Assembly: GCA_964398945.1 (NCBI GenBank)
Contig: CAYNOT010000003.1
Coordinates: 124,001-188,000, forward strand
Direction: 5' to 3'
Length of the DNA: 64,000 nucleotides
Origin: JBGTGG01 sp964398945
GTDB lineage: Bacteria; Bacteroidota; Bacteroidia; Cytophagales; Cyclobacteriaceae
The notes beneath the pieces were generated by a model that was given only the letters and a program-made list of their open reading frames with translations, ran no database searches and had not been told where the DNA came from. The stretch's first letter is position 1, and the number at the start of each line of letters is the position of its first letter. Positions 45,401-54,093 of the stretch are shown here, piece by piece. The position numbers and the translations under genes are program-made.

Positions 45401-46741
45401 ACCTAGTCTGTGAAGTGTCGGGGCGCGGTTCAAAAGAACAGGATGTCCTTTCAATACGTTCTCCAAAATATCCCAGATCACAGGATCTTTTCTATCCACT
45501 ATTTTCTTTGCAGACTTTACAGTCTTAACAATTCCTCTTTCAATAAGCTTGCGAATAATAAACGGCTTAAATAATTCTGCCGCCATATCTTTTGGCAAAC
45601 CGCATTCGTGTAATTTCAATTCCGGGCCTACTACGATAACTGAACGACCAGAATAGTCGACACGTTTACCTAATAAGTTTTGACGGAAACGGCCTTGCTT
45701 ACCTTTTAGCATATCGCTAAGGGATTTCAATGCACGGTTACCATCCGCACGAACAGCATTCACTTTACGTGAGTTATCAAACAAGGAGTCAACAGCTTCC
45801 TGAAGCATACGCTTCTCGTTTCTCAAAATCACTTCAGGTGCTTTGATGTCGATCAATCTCTTCAAACGGTTGTTACGGATAATAACCCTTCTGTAAAGAT
45901 CATTCAAGTCAGACGTTGCAAAACGACCGCCATCCAATGGAACCAACGGACGCAATTCAGGTGGAATTACCGGTACCATTTTGATCACCATCCATTCAGG
46001 TCTGTTCTCAATACGTGTTCTCGCATCACGGAAAGCTTCAACAACTTTCAATCGCTTTAAAGCTTCAGCTTTGCGTTGTTGCGAAGTGTCTGTAGCCGCC
46101 TGGTGACGAAGATCATAAGACATGGTATCAAGCTCCGTGCGTGACAGCAACATCTCCAATGCTTCTGCTCCCATTTTCGCAATAAACTTCTTCGGATCGT
46201 TATCATCCAGAAGTTGGTTCTCACGTGGCAACTTATCAAGGATGTCCAGGTATTCTTCTTCCGTTAAGAAATCAAGGTTGTTGATCCCGTCTTCTTCTTT
46301 GATACCCGGTTGGATAACAACAAAGCGCTCATAATAAATGATTTGATCAAGTTTCTTGGTAGGAAGCCCTAGCAAATAACCGATCTTGTTTGGAAGGGAA
46401 CGGAAATACCAAATATGCGCAACAGGAACGACAAGTTCGATGTGCCCCATACGTTCTCTACGTACCTTCTTTTCTGTAACTTCAACACCACAGCGGTCAC
46501 AGATGATACCTTTGTAGCGAATGCGTTTGTATTTTCCGCAGTGACATTCCCAATCCTTTACAGGGCCGAAAATCCGCTCACAGAACAACCCACCCATTTC
46601 TGGTTTATATGTCCTGTAGTTGATTGTCTCCGGCTGTGTAACTTCACCGTGCGAGCTTTCCAGAATAGATTCCGGAGAGGCAAGGCTAATCGTTATTTTC
46701 GAGAAATCGCTGTTTATCTTTTTATTTTTTCTGAAAGACAT
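42431..46741 (-). CDS. rpoC: DNA-directed RNA polymerase, beta' subunit
   Basis: Beta' carries the active-site magnesium. The 1436-residue protein has the N-terminal zinc site ([20 protein letters not shown]), the catalytic [12 protein letters not shown] at about residue 475, the bridge-helix/trigger-loop region ([36 protein letters not shown]) and the second zinc site (CGTLRG ... [11 protein letters not shown]). It is full length and follows rpoB by 83 bases. Confidence 0.98.
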   Translation of the reverse strand: [1436 protein letters not shown]

Positions 46742-46793
46742 GCTATGTAGTGTTTAGTCTTTAGTTATAGTCTTAAATATATATGAAAGGAAG

Positions 46794-46814
46794 AGGCATA
46801 TAATGTATATGCCT
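46794..46814. repeat. Hairpin in the rpoB-rpoC gap
   Basis: AGGCATATA (46794-46802) and TATATGCCT (46806-46814) form a perfect 9-bp stem with a three-base loop, ten bases after the rpoB stop. No T-run follows on the minus strand. A processing or pausing role is possible. Confidence 0.6.
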
Positions 46815-46824
46815 TTACCGTTCA

Positions 46825-49800
46825 TCAATCCATTGTGATTTCGAGACCCAATCCTCTCAATTCATGTACAAGTACATTGAATGATTCCGGGATATTCGGT
46901 GCTCTCATATTCTCACCTTTTACAATAGCCTCGTAAGCTTTCGCCCTTCCGATTACATCATCCGACTTCACCGTTAAGATTTCCTGAAGAATGTGGGAAG
47001 CACCAAATGCCTCAATCGCCCAAACCTCCATCTCACCAAAACGTTGACCACCGAACTGGGCTTTACCACCCAATGGCTGTTGTGTAATAAGGGAGTACGG
47101 TCCGATTGAACGGGCGTGCATCTTATCATCAACAAGGTGGCCCAGTTTCAGAATGTAGGCCATCCCTACTGTAACAGGTTGATCGAACATTTGTCCTGTC
47201 AATCCATCGTACAGATAGGTTCTTCCAAGAGCCGGTAATTTTGCATCGGCCAATTCCTTCTCAACTTGTTCAATGGTTGCTCCATCAAAAATCGGAGTTG
47301 CATAGGTTTTGCCCAGTTTCTTTCCAGCCCATCCTAAAACGGTTTCGAAAATCTGGCCGAGGTTCATACGAGAAGGTACACCCAACGGATTCAAACAGAT
47401 ATCCACTGGTGATCCATCCTCCAGGAACGGCATATCTTCGTCACGAACAATCTTGGCAACAACACCTTTGTTACCGTGACGGCCCGCCATCTTATCACCA
47501 ACTTTAAGTTTACGTTTCTTCGCAACATATACTTTAGCCAATTGTACGATACCGGTAGGCAGTTCATCACCAACTTCAAGTGTAAAACGCTCGCGCTTAA
47601 ACTCACCGGAAATGGTGTTACGTTTGATCATGTAGTTCTTCACCATCTGCGCAACCAACTCATTCGTATGGTCATCGCTCGTCCAGTTTTCCAAACTAAT
47701 ATCTGACAAAAGATTTACCTCTTCAGGCACATTGTACGTGCTTTCATCACGATAAATATTTTTTTCAGGGAAGAGATTATTGTCAATCACTTTTGAAGAG
47801 AACTTCACGCCCTTGCTGACCAGTTCGTCACCAAATTTGTGTTTTACCCCTCCACTTGTCTTTCCGTTCAATAACGTAGAAAGTTTTTCGATAATGGAAG
47901 CACGTAGTTCTGTAAGTGACTTACTGTACCTGGCTTTCAATGCATCCAAATCCTTCTTCGATTTCGCACGAATATCTTTGTCACGTTTCGGACGTGAAAA
48001 CAATTTCGTATCGATAACAACGCCACGCAATGATGGAGGCGCTTTCAATGAAGCATCTTTCACATCACCCGCCTTGTCACCAAAGATGGCACGAAGAAGT
48101 TTCTCCTCAGGTGTAGGATCGGTTTCTCCTTTCGGGGTAATCTTACCGATAAGAATATCGCCTTCTTTAACTTCAGCTCCGGTTCTGATAATTCCGTTTT
48201 CATCAAGATGCTTTACAGCCTCTTCACTTACGTTCGGAATCTCAGAAGTAAGTTCTTCTTCACCACGTTTTGTATCCCGTACTTCAAGGTCGAACTCATC
48301 GATGTGGATGGACGTAAAAATATCATCCCGTACTACACGCTCTGATATTACAATCGCATCCTCAAAGTTGTATCCCTGCCAAGGCATGTACGCCACCACA
48401 AGGTTTCTACCCAACGCTAATTCACCATTGGCCGTAGCATATCCCTGACAAAGTGGTTGGCCTTTCTTCACCTTCTCACCTTTCTTAACGATAGGTGTTA
48501 AGTTGATACAGGTATCCTGATTTGTCCTTCTGAACTTAATCAAACTGTATGTTCTGTATTCATTATCGAAGCTTACAAGCGCCTGCTCTTCTGAGACTTC
48601 GTATTTGATAACAATCTTGGAAGCATCTACCGAAACCACCTCACCACTTCCTTCCGCTAAAACAAGCGCACGGGAATCCATCGCTACCTGACCTTCAAGG
48701 CCGGTACCAACGATCGGTGCTTCAGGGCGCATCAACGGAACCGCTTGACGCTGCATGTTTGATCCCATCAACGCACGGTTCGCATCATCATGCTCAAGGA
48801 AAGGGATCAACGATGCCGCCACGGAAACAATCTGATTAGGGGCAATGTCCATATAACCAAGATCGCTAGGCTCTACCACAGGGAAGTCACCTTCAAATCT
48901 TGCTTTTACTTTTTCTTCCTGGAATTCACCATTGCTATTAATGGTTGCATTTGCCTGGGCAATGTGATTCGTGTCCTCTTCTTCTGCCGTAAGGAATATG
49001 ACCTGATCCTTCATCTTCACTTTACCGTTTTCAACTTTACGATAAGGTGTTTCAATGAATCCCATCTTGTTCACTTTCGCATGGACACAAAGGGATGAAA
49101 TCAAACCAATGTTCGGGCCTTCAGGGGTTTCAATCGTACACAAGCGACCGTAGTGTGTATAGTGAACGTCACGAACCTCGAAACCTGCACGTTCGCGTGA
49201 AAGACCGCCTGGACCGAGTGCCGACATTCTACGCTTGTGCGTAATCTCAGCCAACGGATTGGTTTGATCCATGAACTGGGAAAGTTGGTTCGTTCCAAAG
49301 AATGAGTTGATAACCGAAGAAAGTGTACGCGCATTGATCAAATCAACAGGCTTGAAATCTTCGTTGTCACGAACGTTCATTCTTTCTTTGATGGTCCTTG
49401 CCATACGTGCAAGGCCCACACCAAATTGTGTATACAACTGTTCGCCTACCGTTCTCACCCTTCTGTTTGAAAGGTGATCGATATCATCGACAACAGCTTT
49501 TGAATTGATCAGTCCGATCAGGTATTTTACGATCAGGATAATATCATCCTTTGTAAGTACGCGTTGTTCGAAACCAAGGTCAAGACCTAATTTTTTATTG
49601 ATCCTATACCGACCAACCTCACCAAGGTCATAACGTTTTTCACTGAAGAACAAGCTGGTGATGATATCACGTGCAGTTTGAACATCCGGTGCTTCTGTAT
49701 TCCTTAGCTGACGATAGATTTGCTCTACCGCTTCTTTTTCTGAGTTGGAGTTATCTTTGGAAAGTGTATTGAAGATAATGTTGTAATCAGAAATGTTTAC

Positions 49801-50709
49801 ATCCTCACGGTGCAAGATAATGGAAGATGATCCTGAATCAACAATAACGTCTACATCCTCTGCTTCGATGACATGGTCACGCTCCAACAACACTTCATTT
49901 CTGTCGATGGAAACTACTTCACCAGTATCTTCATCCACGAAATCTTCTGTCCAGGTTTTCAATACCCTTGCCGCAAGCTTCCTTCCGACAACTTTCTTAA
50001 GGGTGTTTTTATTTGCTTCAACCTCTTCGGACAAACCAAAAAGATCAAGAATATCTTTATCAGTTCCATACCCGATTGCACGCAATAAAGTAGTTACTGG
50101 AAATTTCTTCTTTCTGTCGATGTATGAATACATGACACCGTTTACGTCCGTAGCAAATTCAATCCAAGAGCCCTTGAATGGAATAATCCTCGCGGAGTAA
50201 AGCTTAGTTCCGTTCGTGTGCTTGCTCATCGCAAAGAACACACCCGGGGAACGGTGCAATTGAGAAACAATCACACGCTCTGCTCCATTGATCACGAAGG
50301 AACCTTTCTCGGTCATGTATGGGATATTTCCCAGGAACACTTCCTGTTCAATGGTTTCAAAATCTTCGTTGTCGTCATCGTTGCAGATCAACCGGAGTTT
50401 CGCTTTAAGCGGAACGGAGTAGGTCAATCCACGATCGATAGACTCATCAACATCGTATTTCGGAGGGTCGATTGTATAATCAACGAAAGACAAAACGAAA
50501 TTTTCCCGTGAATCAGAGATTGGGAAATTTTCTGCGAAGACTTTGAACAAGCCTTCATTTTGTCGTTTTTCTGCAGGTGTTTCGATCTGCAAAAAATCTT
50601 TGAATGACTGTAATTGTAAATCTAGAAAATCGGGGTAGTCTAGGACTTTTTCAATAGATGAAAAATCAATCCGACCGTTTATTGTTTTCTTTGCCAAGGT
50701 GCTTAACAT
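46825..50709 (-). CDS. rpoB: DNA-directed RNA polymerase, beta subunit
   Basis: Beta forms the second pincer of RNA polymerase. The 1294-residue protein contains the rifampicin pocket (FFGTNQLSQFMDQTNPLAEI and THKRRMSALGPGGLSRERAG, around residues 465-505) with no obvious resistance substitution. The C-terminus has the GKAQFGGQRFGEMEVWAIEA motif. It is full length and lies between rplL and rpoC. Confidence 0.98.
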   Translation of the reverse strand: MLSTLAKKTINGRIDFSSIEKVLDYPDFLDLQLQSFKDFLQIETPAEKRQNEGLFKVFAENFPISDSRENFVLSFVDYTIDPPKYDVDESIDRGLTYSVPLKAKLRLICNDDDNEDFETIEQEVFLGNIPYMTEKGSFVINGAERVIVSQLHRSPGVFFAMSKHTNGTKLYSARIIPFKGSWIEFATDVNGVMYSYIDRKKKFPVTTLLRAIGYGTDKDILDLFGLSEEVEANKNTLKKVVGRKLAARVLKTWTEDFVDEDTGEVVSIDRNEVLLERDHVIEAEDVDVIVDSGSSSIILHREDVNISDYNIIFNTLSKDNSNSEKEAVEQIYRQLRNTEAPDVQTARDIITSLFFSEKRYDLGEVGRYRINKKLGLDLGFEQRVLTKDDIILIVKYLIGLINSKAVVDDIDHLSNRRVRTVGEQLYTQFGVGLARMARTIKERMNVRDNEDFKPVDLINARTLSSVINSFFGTNQLSQFMDQTNPLAEITHKRRMSALGPGGLSRERAGFEVRDVHYTHYGRLCTIETPEGPNIGLISSLCVHAKVNKMGFIETPYRKVENGKVKMKDQVIFLTAEEEDTNHIAQANATINSNGEFQEEKVKARFEGDFPVVEPSDLGYMDIAPNQIVSVAASLIPFLEHDDANRALMGSNMQRQAVPLMRPEAPIVGTGLEGQVAMDSRALVLAEGSGEVVSVDASKIVIKYEVSEEQALVSFDNEYRTYSLIKFRRTNQDTCINLTPIVKKGEKVKKGQPLCQGYATANGELALGRNLVVAYMPWQGYNFEDAIVISERVVRDDIFTSIHIDEFDLEVRDTKRGEEELTSEIPNVSEEAVKHLDENGIIRTGAEVKEGDILIGKITPKGETDPTPEEKLLRAIFGDKAGDVKDASLKAPPSLRGVVIDTKLFSRPKRDKDIRAKSKKDLDALKARYSKSLTELRASIIEKLSTLLNGKTSGGVKHKFGDELVSKGVKFSSKVIDNNLFPEKNIYRDESTYNVPEEVNLLSDISLENWTSDDHTNELVAQMVKNYMIKRNTISGEFKRERFTLEVGDELPTGIVQLAKVYVAKKRKLKVGDKMAGRHGNKGVVAKIVRDEDMPFLEDGSPVDICLNPLGVPSRMNLGQIFETVLGWAGKKLGKTYATPIFDGATIEQVEKELADAKLPALGRTYLYDGLTGQMFDQPVTVGMAYILKLGHLVDDKMHARSIGPYSLITQQPLGGKAQFGGQRFGEMEVWAIEAFGASHILQEILTVKSDDVIGRAKAYEAIVKGENMRAPNIPESFNVLVHELRGLGLEITMD

Positions 50710-50774
50710 TTAAAGTTCTAAATCCTGGACGAAGTAAATGACAAGGTCATTTACCCAGTAGGCATAAATAGGAA

Positions 50775-50809
50775 TAGACCCAATCCCAATTTTCTTGGAA
50801 TAGGGTCTA
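50775..50809 (-). promoter_or_regulatory. Hairpin between rplL and rpoB (attenuator or processing site)
   Basis: TAGACCCAATCCCAA (50775-50789) and TTGGAATAGGGTCTA (50795-50809) form a 15-bp stem with two mismatches and a 5-nt loop. A second small stem, AAGACG/CGTCTT (50823-50842), lies just after the rplL stop. E. coli has an attenuator and an RNase III site in the same place, which adjusts polymerase to ribosomal protein output. No strong T-run is present here, so processing is as likely. Confidence 0.6.
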
Positions 50810-50851
50810 AACCGATGCTTTAAAGACGGTGCCCTTCGTCTTCAAGAAGAA

Positions 50852-51226
50852 TTACTTCAACTCAACTTCAGCACCAGCCTCAAGGAGTTGCTTCATTAAG
50901 CTGTCTGCTTCATCTTTTGGTAAACCTTCTTTGATTGTTTTAGGAGCTCCATCCACTACATCTTTCGCTTCTTTCAAGCCAAGACCAGTAAGTTCCTTAA
51001 CAAGCTTAACGATCTGGAGTTTGTTGGCTCCAGCAGCTTTTAATACTACATCGAAGTTTGTTTTTTCAGCAGCAGCTTCTCCACCCGCGGCAGGACCTGC
51101 AGCAACTGCAACAGCAGCAGCAGCCGGCTCGATACCGTGTGTTTCTTTTAGATAAGCAGCAAGCTCATTTACTTCCTTAACAGTAAGATCTACAAGTTGA
51201 TCTCCAAGTGCTTTTATATCAGCCAT
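50852..51226 (-). CDS. rplL: 50S ribosomal protein L7/L12
   Basis: L7/L12 forms the flexible stalk that recruits GTPase factors. The 124-residue protein has an N-terminal dimer helix (LVDLTVKEVNELAAYLKETH), an Ala-rich hinge (AAVAVAAGPAAGGEAAAE) and the C-terminal factor-binding domain (LVKELTGLGLKEAKDVVDGA). It follows rplJ. Confidence 0.98.
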   Translation of the reverse strand: MADIKALGDQLVDLTVKEVNELAAYLKETHGIEPAAAAVAVAAGPAAGGEAAAEKTNFDVVLKAAGANKLQIVKLVKELTGLGLKEAKDVVDGAPKTIKEGLPKDEADSLMKQLLEAGAEVELK

Positions 51227-51262
51227 TTTTGTAAAATTTAATTATTCTAGTTCAACAATATT

Positions 51263-51799
51263 TTAACCACGCTCTTCCAATGTCTTCACCAATCCGGCAA
51301 GGGTATTCTTTCCGCTTTGAAGTGCAGAAATAACATTCTTGGCAGGTGATTGCAACAAGGAAATAACATCGCCAATGAGTTCGTTCTTGGACTTCAACTC
51401 ACGTAGCGTTTTTAGATTTTCAGCACCGATAAAAAAATCTGCACTGATGGAAGCCGCTTTAAGTTCTGGTTTTCCTTTTTTCTTTCCTTCTTTGGCCAAG
51501 TATTCTGTCATTACTTTCGCAGGGGCATTTCCAATTTCTTTGGAAAACATCACACCGGAAAATCCTTTCAGAACATCAAACAAAGGAGAATAGTCAACAC
51601 CTTCTTGCTTTTCCAAAGCTTTGGTGATCAATGTGTTTTTGTAAACACCATATTCGATCCCGGCTTTATAACACATTCTTCTAAACGCATTTACTTCCGC
51701 TACCGAAAGTCCTGCTGAATCTGTTATATAAAAGTGAGCGTTGTCGGAAAACTTAACGGAAAGTTCTTCGATTATTTTTGCTTTCTCTTCTCTGGTCAT
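51263..51799 (-). CDS. rplJ: 50S ribosomal protein L10
   Basis: L10 anchors the L7/L12 stalk. The 178-residue protein starts MTREEKAKIIEELSVKFSDN, has DSAGLSVAEVNAFRRMCYKA and ends in the helix that binds L12 dimers. It lies between rplA and rplL. Confidence 0.97.
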   Translation of the reverse strand: MTREEKAKIIEELSVKFSDNAHFYITDSAGLSVAEVNAFRRMCYKAGIEYGVYKNTLITKALEKQEGVDYSPLFDVLKGFSGVMFSKEIGNAPAKVMTEYLAKEGKKKGKPELKAASISADFFIGAENLKTLRELKSKNELIGDVISLLQSPAKNVISALQSGKNTLAGLVKTLEERG

Positions 51800-51809
51800 G
51801 TTTTAATTT

Positions 51810-52508
51810 TTAAATACCAGCAATGGAACTTTTATCAACGCTAATCCCAGGGCTCATCGTTGAAGAAAGCGTAATACTTTTAAAGTATGTACCCTTCGCT
51901 GATGCTGGTTTTAACTTTGCGACAGTGTTGATCATTTCCATGGCATTGTCGCGGATTTTGTCCGCAGGAAAGGAAGCTTTTCCAATGCTCACGTGAATAA
52001 TTCCTGTCTTATCTATTTTGAAGTCAATTTTACCGGCTTTTACTTCTTTCACGGCTTTACCAACTTCGAGCGTAACAGTTCCTGATTTAGGGTTTGGCAT
52101 TAATCCGCGTGGACCTAATACTTTACCGAGTTTACCCACTTTGGCCATAACGGTCGGGGTACAAATGATCACGTCAATGTCTGTCCAGCCACCTTCAATT
52201 TTTGTAAGGTACTCATCCAACCCTACGTGATCTGCACCCGCTGCTTTTGCATCCTCCTCTTTGTCGGGGGTACACAGAACCAAAACACGTACATCTTTTC
52301 CTAATCCATGCGGAAGGGCTACAACACCTCTTACCATTTGGTCAGATTTTTTTGGATCAACTCCAAGACGAATATCCAAATCAACTGAAGAGTCGAATTT
52401 GGTAAACGTAATATCCTTTATCAGGCCCGTTGCATCTTCCAGGGAGTACTCCTTCTCAAGGTTTACTTTTTCCAGAACTGCTTTCCGATTTTTAGAAATT
52501 TTTGCCAT
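51810..52508 (-). CDS. rplA: 50S ribosomal protein L1
   Basis: L1 forms the mobile stalk at the E site. I start at 52508 (MAKISKNRKAVLEK, 232 residues), the normal family start; an upstream TTG- or ATG-type extension overlaps rplK. Signatures are VDLDIRLGVDPKKSDQMVRG and TVMAKVGKLGKVLGPRGLMP with NPKSGTVT. It lies between rplK and rplJ. Confidence 0.97.
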   Translation of the reverse strand: MAKISKNRKAVLEKVNLEKEYSLEDATGLIKDITFTKFDSSVDLDIRLGVDPKKSDQMVRGVVALPHGLGKDVRVLVLCTPDKEEDAKAAGADHVGLDEYLTKIEGGWTDIDVIICTPTVMAKVGKLGKVLGPRGLMPNPKSGTVTLEVGKAVKEVKAGKIDFKIDKTGIIHVSIGKASFPADKIRDNAMEMINTVAKLKPASAKGTYFKSITLSSTMSPGISVDKSSIAGI

Positions 52509-52521
52509 CTCTTTTTTCTTA

Positions 52522-52965
52522 TTAATTATCCCAAGGAGCAACTCCTGAAATAGTGATACCCATACTTCTTGCTGTTCCTGCCACCATTTTCATAGCCGAC
52601 TCAACTTTAAATGCATTTAAGTCAGGCATTTTTGTTTCGGCAATTGTTTTTACCTGGTCCCAGGAAATAGAACCAACTTTCAAACGATTTGGCTCAGCAG
52701 AACCTTTTGGTTTTTTTGCTGCTTCCATTATCAAAACAGCTGCCGGAGGTGTCTTGATCACAAAGTCGAACGACTTATCGTTGTAAATAGAGATCAACAC
52801 CGGTAACACCTGACCTTGTTTGTCTTGTGTACGTGCATTGAACTGCTTACAAAAGTCCATGATATTAAGACCCTTGCTACCTAGTGCCGGTCCGATCGGA
52901 GGTGCTGGATTTGCTTGTCCTCCTTTTACCTGTAATTTCAGATATCCAATTATTTCCTTTGCCAT
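52522..52965 (-). CDS. rplK: 50S ribosomal protein L11
   Basis: L11 binds the GTPase centre of 23S rRNA. The 147-residue protein has the proline-rich switch (GQANPAPPIGPALGSKGLNI) and the C-terminal rRNA-binding domain ending RSMGITISGVAPWDN. It follows nusG by eight bases. Confidence 0.97.
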   Translation of the reverse strand: MAKEIIGYLKLQVKGGQANPAPPIGPALGSKGLNIMDFCKQFNARTQDKQGQVLPVLISIYNDKSFDFVIKTPPAAVLIMEAAKKPKGSAEPNRLKVGSISWDQVKTIAETKMPDLNAFKVESAMKMVAGTARSMGITISGVAPWDN

Positions 52966-52973
52966 TGCTATTT

Positions 52974-53531
52974 CTAGTCTAACTTTTCAACCTGCATATA
53001 ACTCAATTCAACAGGCGTATTCCTGCCAAATATTTTCACCATTACATTGAGTTTCTTTTTGTCTTCAAAAATCTCCTCAACAGAACCTGTAAAGCCACTG
53101 AATGGCCCATCCATTACTTTTACTGATTCACCCTTTATAAATGGGGTTTCCAATCTTTCTTCAAACTCATCAAGCTGATCAACCTTTCCGAGTATCCGGT
53201 TTACCTCTGACTGGCGCAATGCAACCGGGTCTTTTGACTGACCTGTTCCATTTCCACCCAGGAAACCAATCACCCCGGGAATATTATTGACCGTATGATA
53301 CGCCTCCCCGTTTGATAAATCTGCTGAAACGAGCACATAGCCCGGGAAGAAATTCTTTTCCCTTACCCGCTTTTTGCCATTCCTCATTTCATAAACCTTC
53401 TCCGATGGGATCAATACCTGAGGTATAAAATCCACCAACTTGGAGCGCTCAACTTCCAACTCCAGGTAAGATTTTATTTTCTTTTCCTGGCCACTAACTA
53501 CCCGCAGAACATACCATTTGAGCTCGCCCAT
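52974..53531 (-). CDS. nusG: Transcription elongation/antitermination factor NusG
   Basis: NusG couples polymerase to the ribosome or to Rho. The 185-residue protein has the NGN domain (KWYVLRVVSGQEKKIKSYLE; NFFPGYVLVSADL) and a C-terminal KOW domain (GESVKVMDGPFSGFTGSVEE). It follows secE by 15 bases. Confidence 0.97.
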   Translation of the reverse strand: MGELKWYVLRVVSGQEKKIKSYLELEVERSKLVDFIPQVLIPSEKVYEMRNGKKRVREKNFFPGYVLVSADLSNGEAYHTVNNIPGVIGFLGGNGTGQSKDPVALRQSEVNRILGKVDQLDEFEERLETPFIKGESVKVMDGPFSGFTGSVEEIFEDKKKLNVMVKIFGRNTPVELSYMQVEKLD

Positions 53532-53546
53532 TTTCTAGTTCCAGGT

Positions 53547-53738
53547 TTAAAATGTTTTATAAAACCACTCTAATCCGGTGTTAAACACCCAATCAATTCC
53601 ACCAATTACGAGGGCAAATATGGTGGATGCAACCAACACTAAAATTGCGCTGCTTTGCAACTCACTGTATTTTGACCAGGTAACTTTGTACCGGACCTCG
53701 TCCCATGACTCTTTAATATAGTTTATTACCTTTTGCAT
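53547..53738 (-). CDS. secE: Preprotein translocase subunit SecE
   Basis: SecE clamps SecY in the inner membrane. The 63-residue single-helix form has the amphipathic ESWDEVRYKVTWSKYSELQS segment followed by one membrane helix (SAILVLVASTIFALVIGGID). It lies in the usual tRNA-Trp-secE-nusG order. Confidence 0.96.
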   Translation of the reverse strand: MQKVINYIKESWDEVRYKVTWSKYSELQSSAILVLVASTIFALVIGGIDWVFNTGLEWFYKTF

Positions 53739-53750
53739 TGGTTTCTATTT

Positions 53751-53848
53751 GCACAGGTAGACCCCGATTGTTATCGGAACCAGCCAATTTATTCTTTCAA
53801 ATTCCACTGGTCTTCAACTAAACCAATGAAAACCATATTCAAATTCTT
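53751..53848 (-). pseudogene. Decayed tRNA-Trp tandem unit A with palindrome
   Basis: This ~98-bp unit aligns with the tRNA-Trp unit that starts at 53946. In plus-strand order it keeps GCACAGGTAGA (remains of the acceptor 3' side) and CCAGCCAAT (variable/anticodon-side region), but the T-arm bases between them are replaced by a palindrome CCGAT-TGTT-ATCGG (53764-53777). The rest of the tRNA is degenerate. It cannot give a functional tRNA. Confidence 0.65.
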
Positions 53849-53945
53849 GCACGGTGGACCCCGATAGCTATCGGAGCCAGCCAATTATCCTTTCAAATCA
53901 CATTGGTTTCCACTAAACCAATGAAAGAACTCCTTTTAAATTATC
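53849..53945 (-). pseudogene. Decayed tRNA-Trp tandem unit B with palindrome
   Basis: A ~97-bp unit with the same layout as unit A: GCACGGTGGA, then a perfect 14-base palindrome CCGATAGCTATCGG (53861-53874) in place of the T arm, then CCAGCCAAT and a degenerate remainder (ATTGGTTTCCACTAAACCAAT). It directly adjoins the intact tRNA-Trp. Units A, B and the intact gene are spaced 98 and 97 bases apart. Confidence 0.7.
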
Positions 53946-53946
53946 G

Positions 53947-54019
53947 CACGGGTGGAGAGACTCGAACTCCCAGCCAATGGTTTTGGAGACCACTACTCTA
54001 CCAATTGAGCTACACCCGT
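53947..54019 (-). tRNA. tRNA-Trp (anticodon CCA)
   Basis: The minus strand folds into a full cloverleaf: acceptor ACGGGTG/CACCCGT, D arm with GCTCAATTGGTAGAGT, anticodon stem GTGGT/ACCAT with loop CTCCAAA (anticodon CCA), and T arm with GTTCGAGTC. It is 73 bases, with no encoded CCA end. tRNA-Trp before secE is a conserved arrangement. Confidence 0.96.
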
Positions 54020-54093
54020 TTTTAAATCTACCCGGATTCGACTAAAATGGCCTTTTCGAACCACCACCCGCATACGGAGTCCAAAAAGGACTG

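Noticed and set aside
47780..48448. A 222-codon plus-strand frame opposite rpoB
   Set aside because: It lies wholly antisense to highly conserved rpoB and its Ser/Phe-rich composition is that of a reverse-frame shadow.
46825..50709. Possible rifampicin-resistance substitution in rpoB
   Set aside because: The residues of the rifampicin pocket that I can compare (LSQFMDQTNP, THKRRMSALGPGGL) match sensitive sequences.
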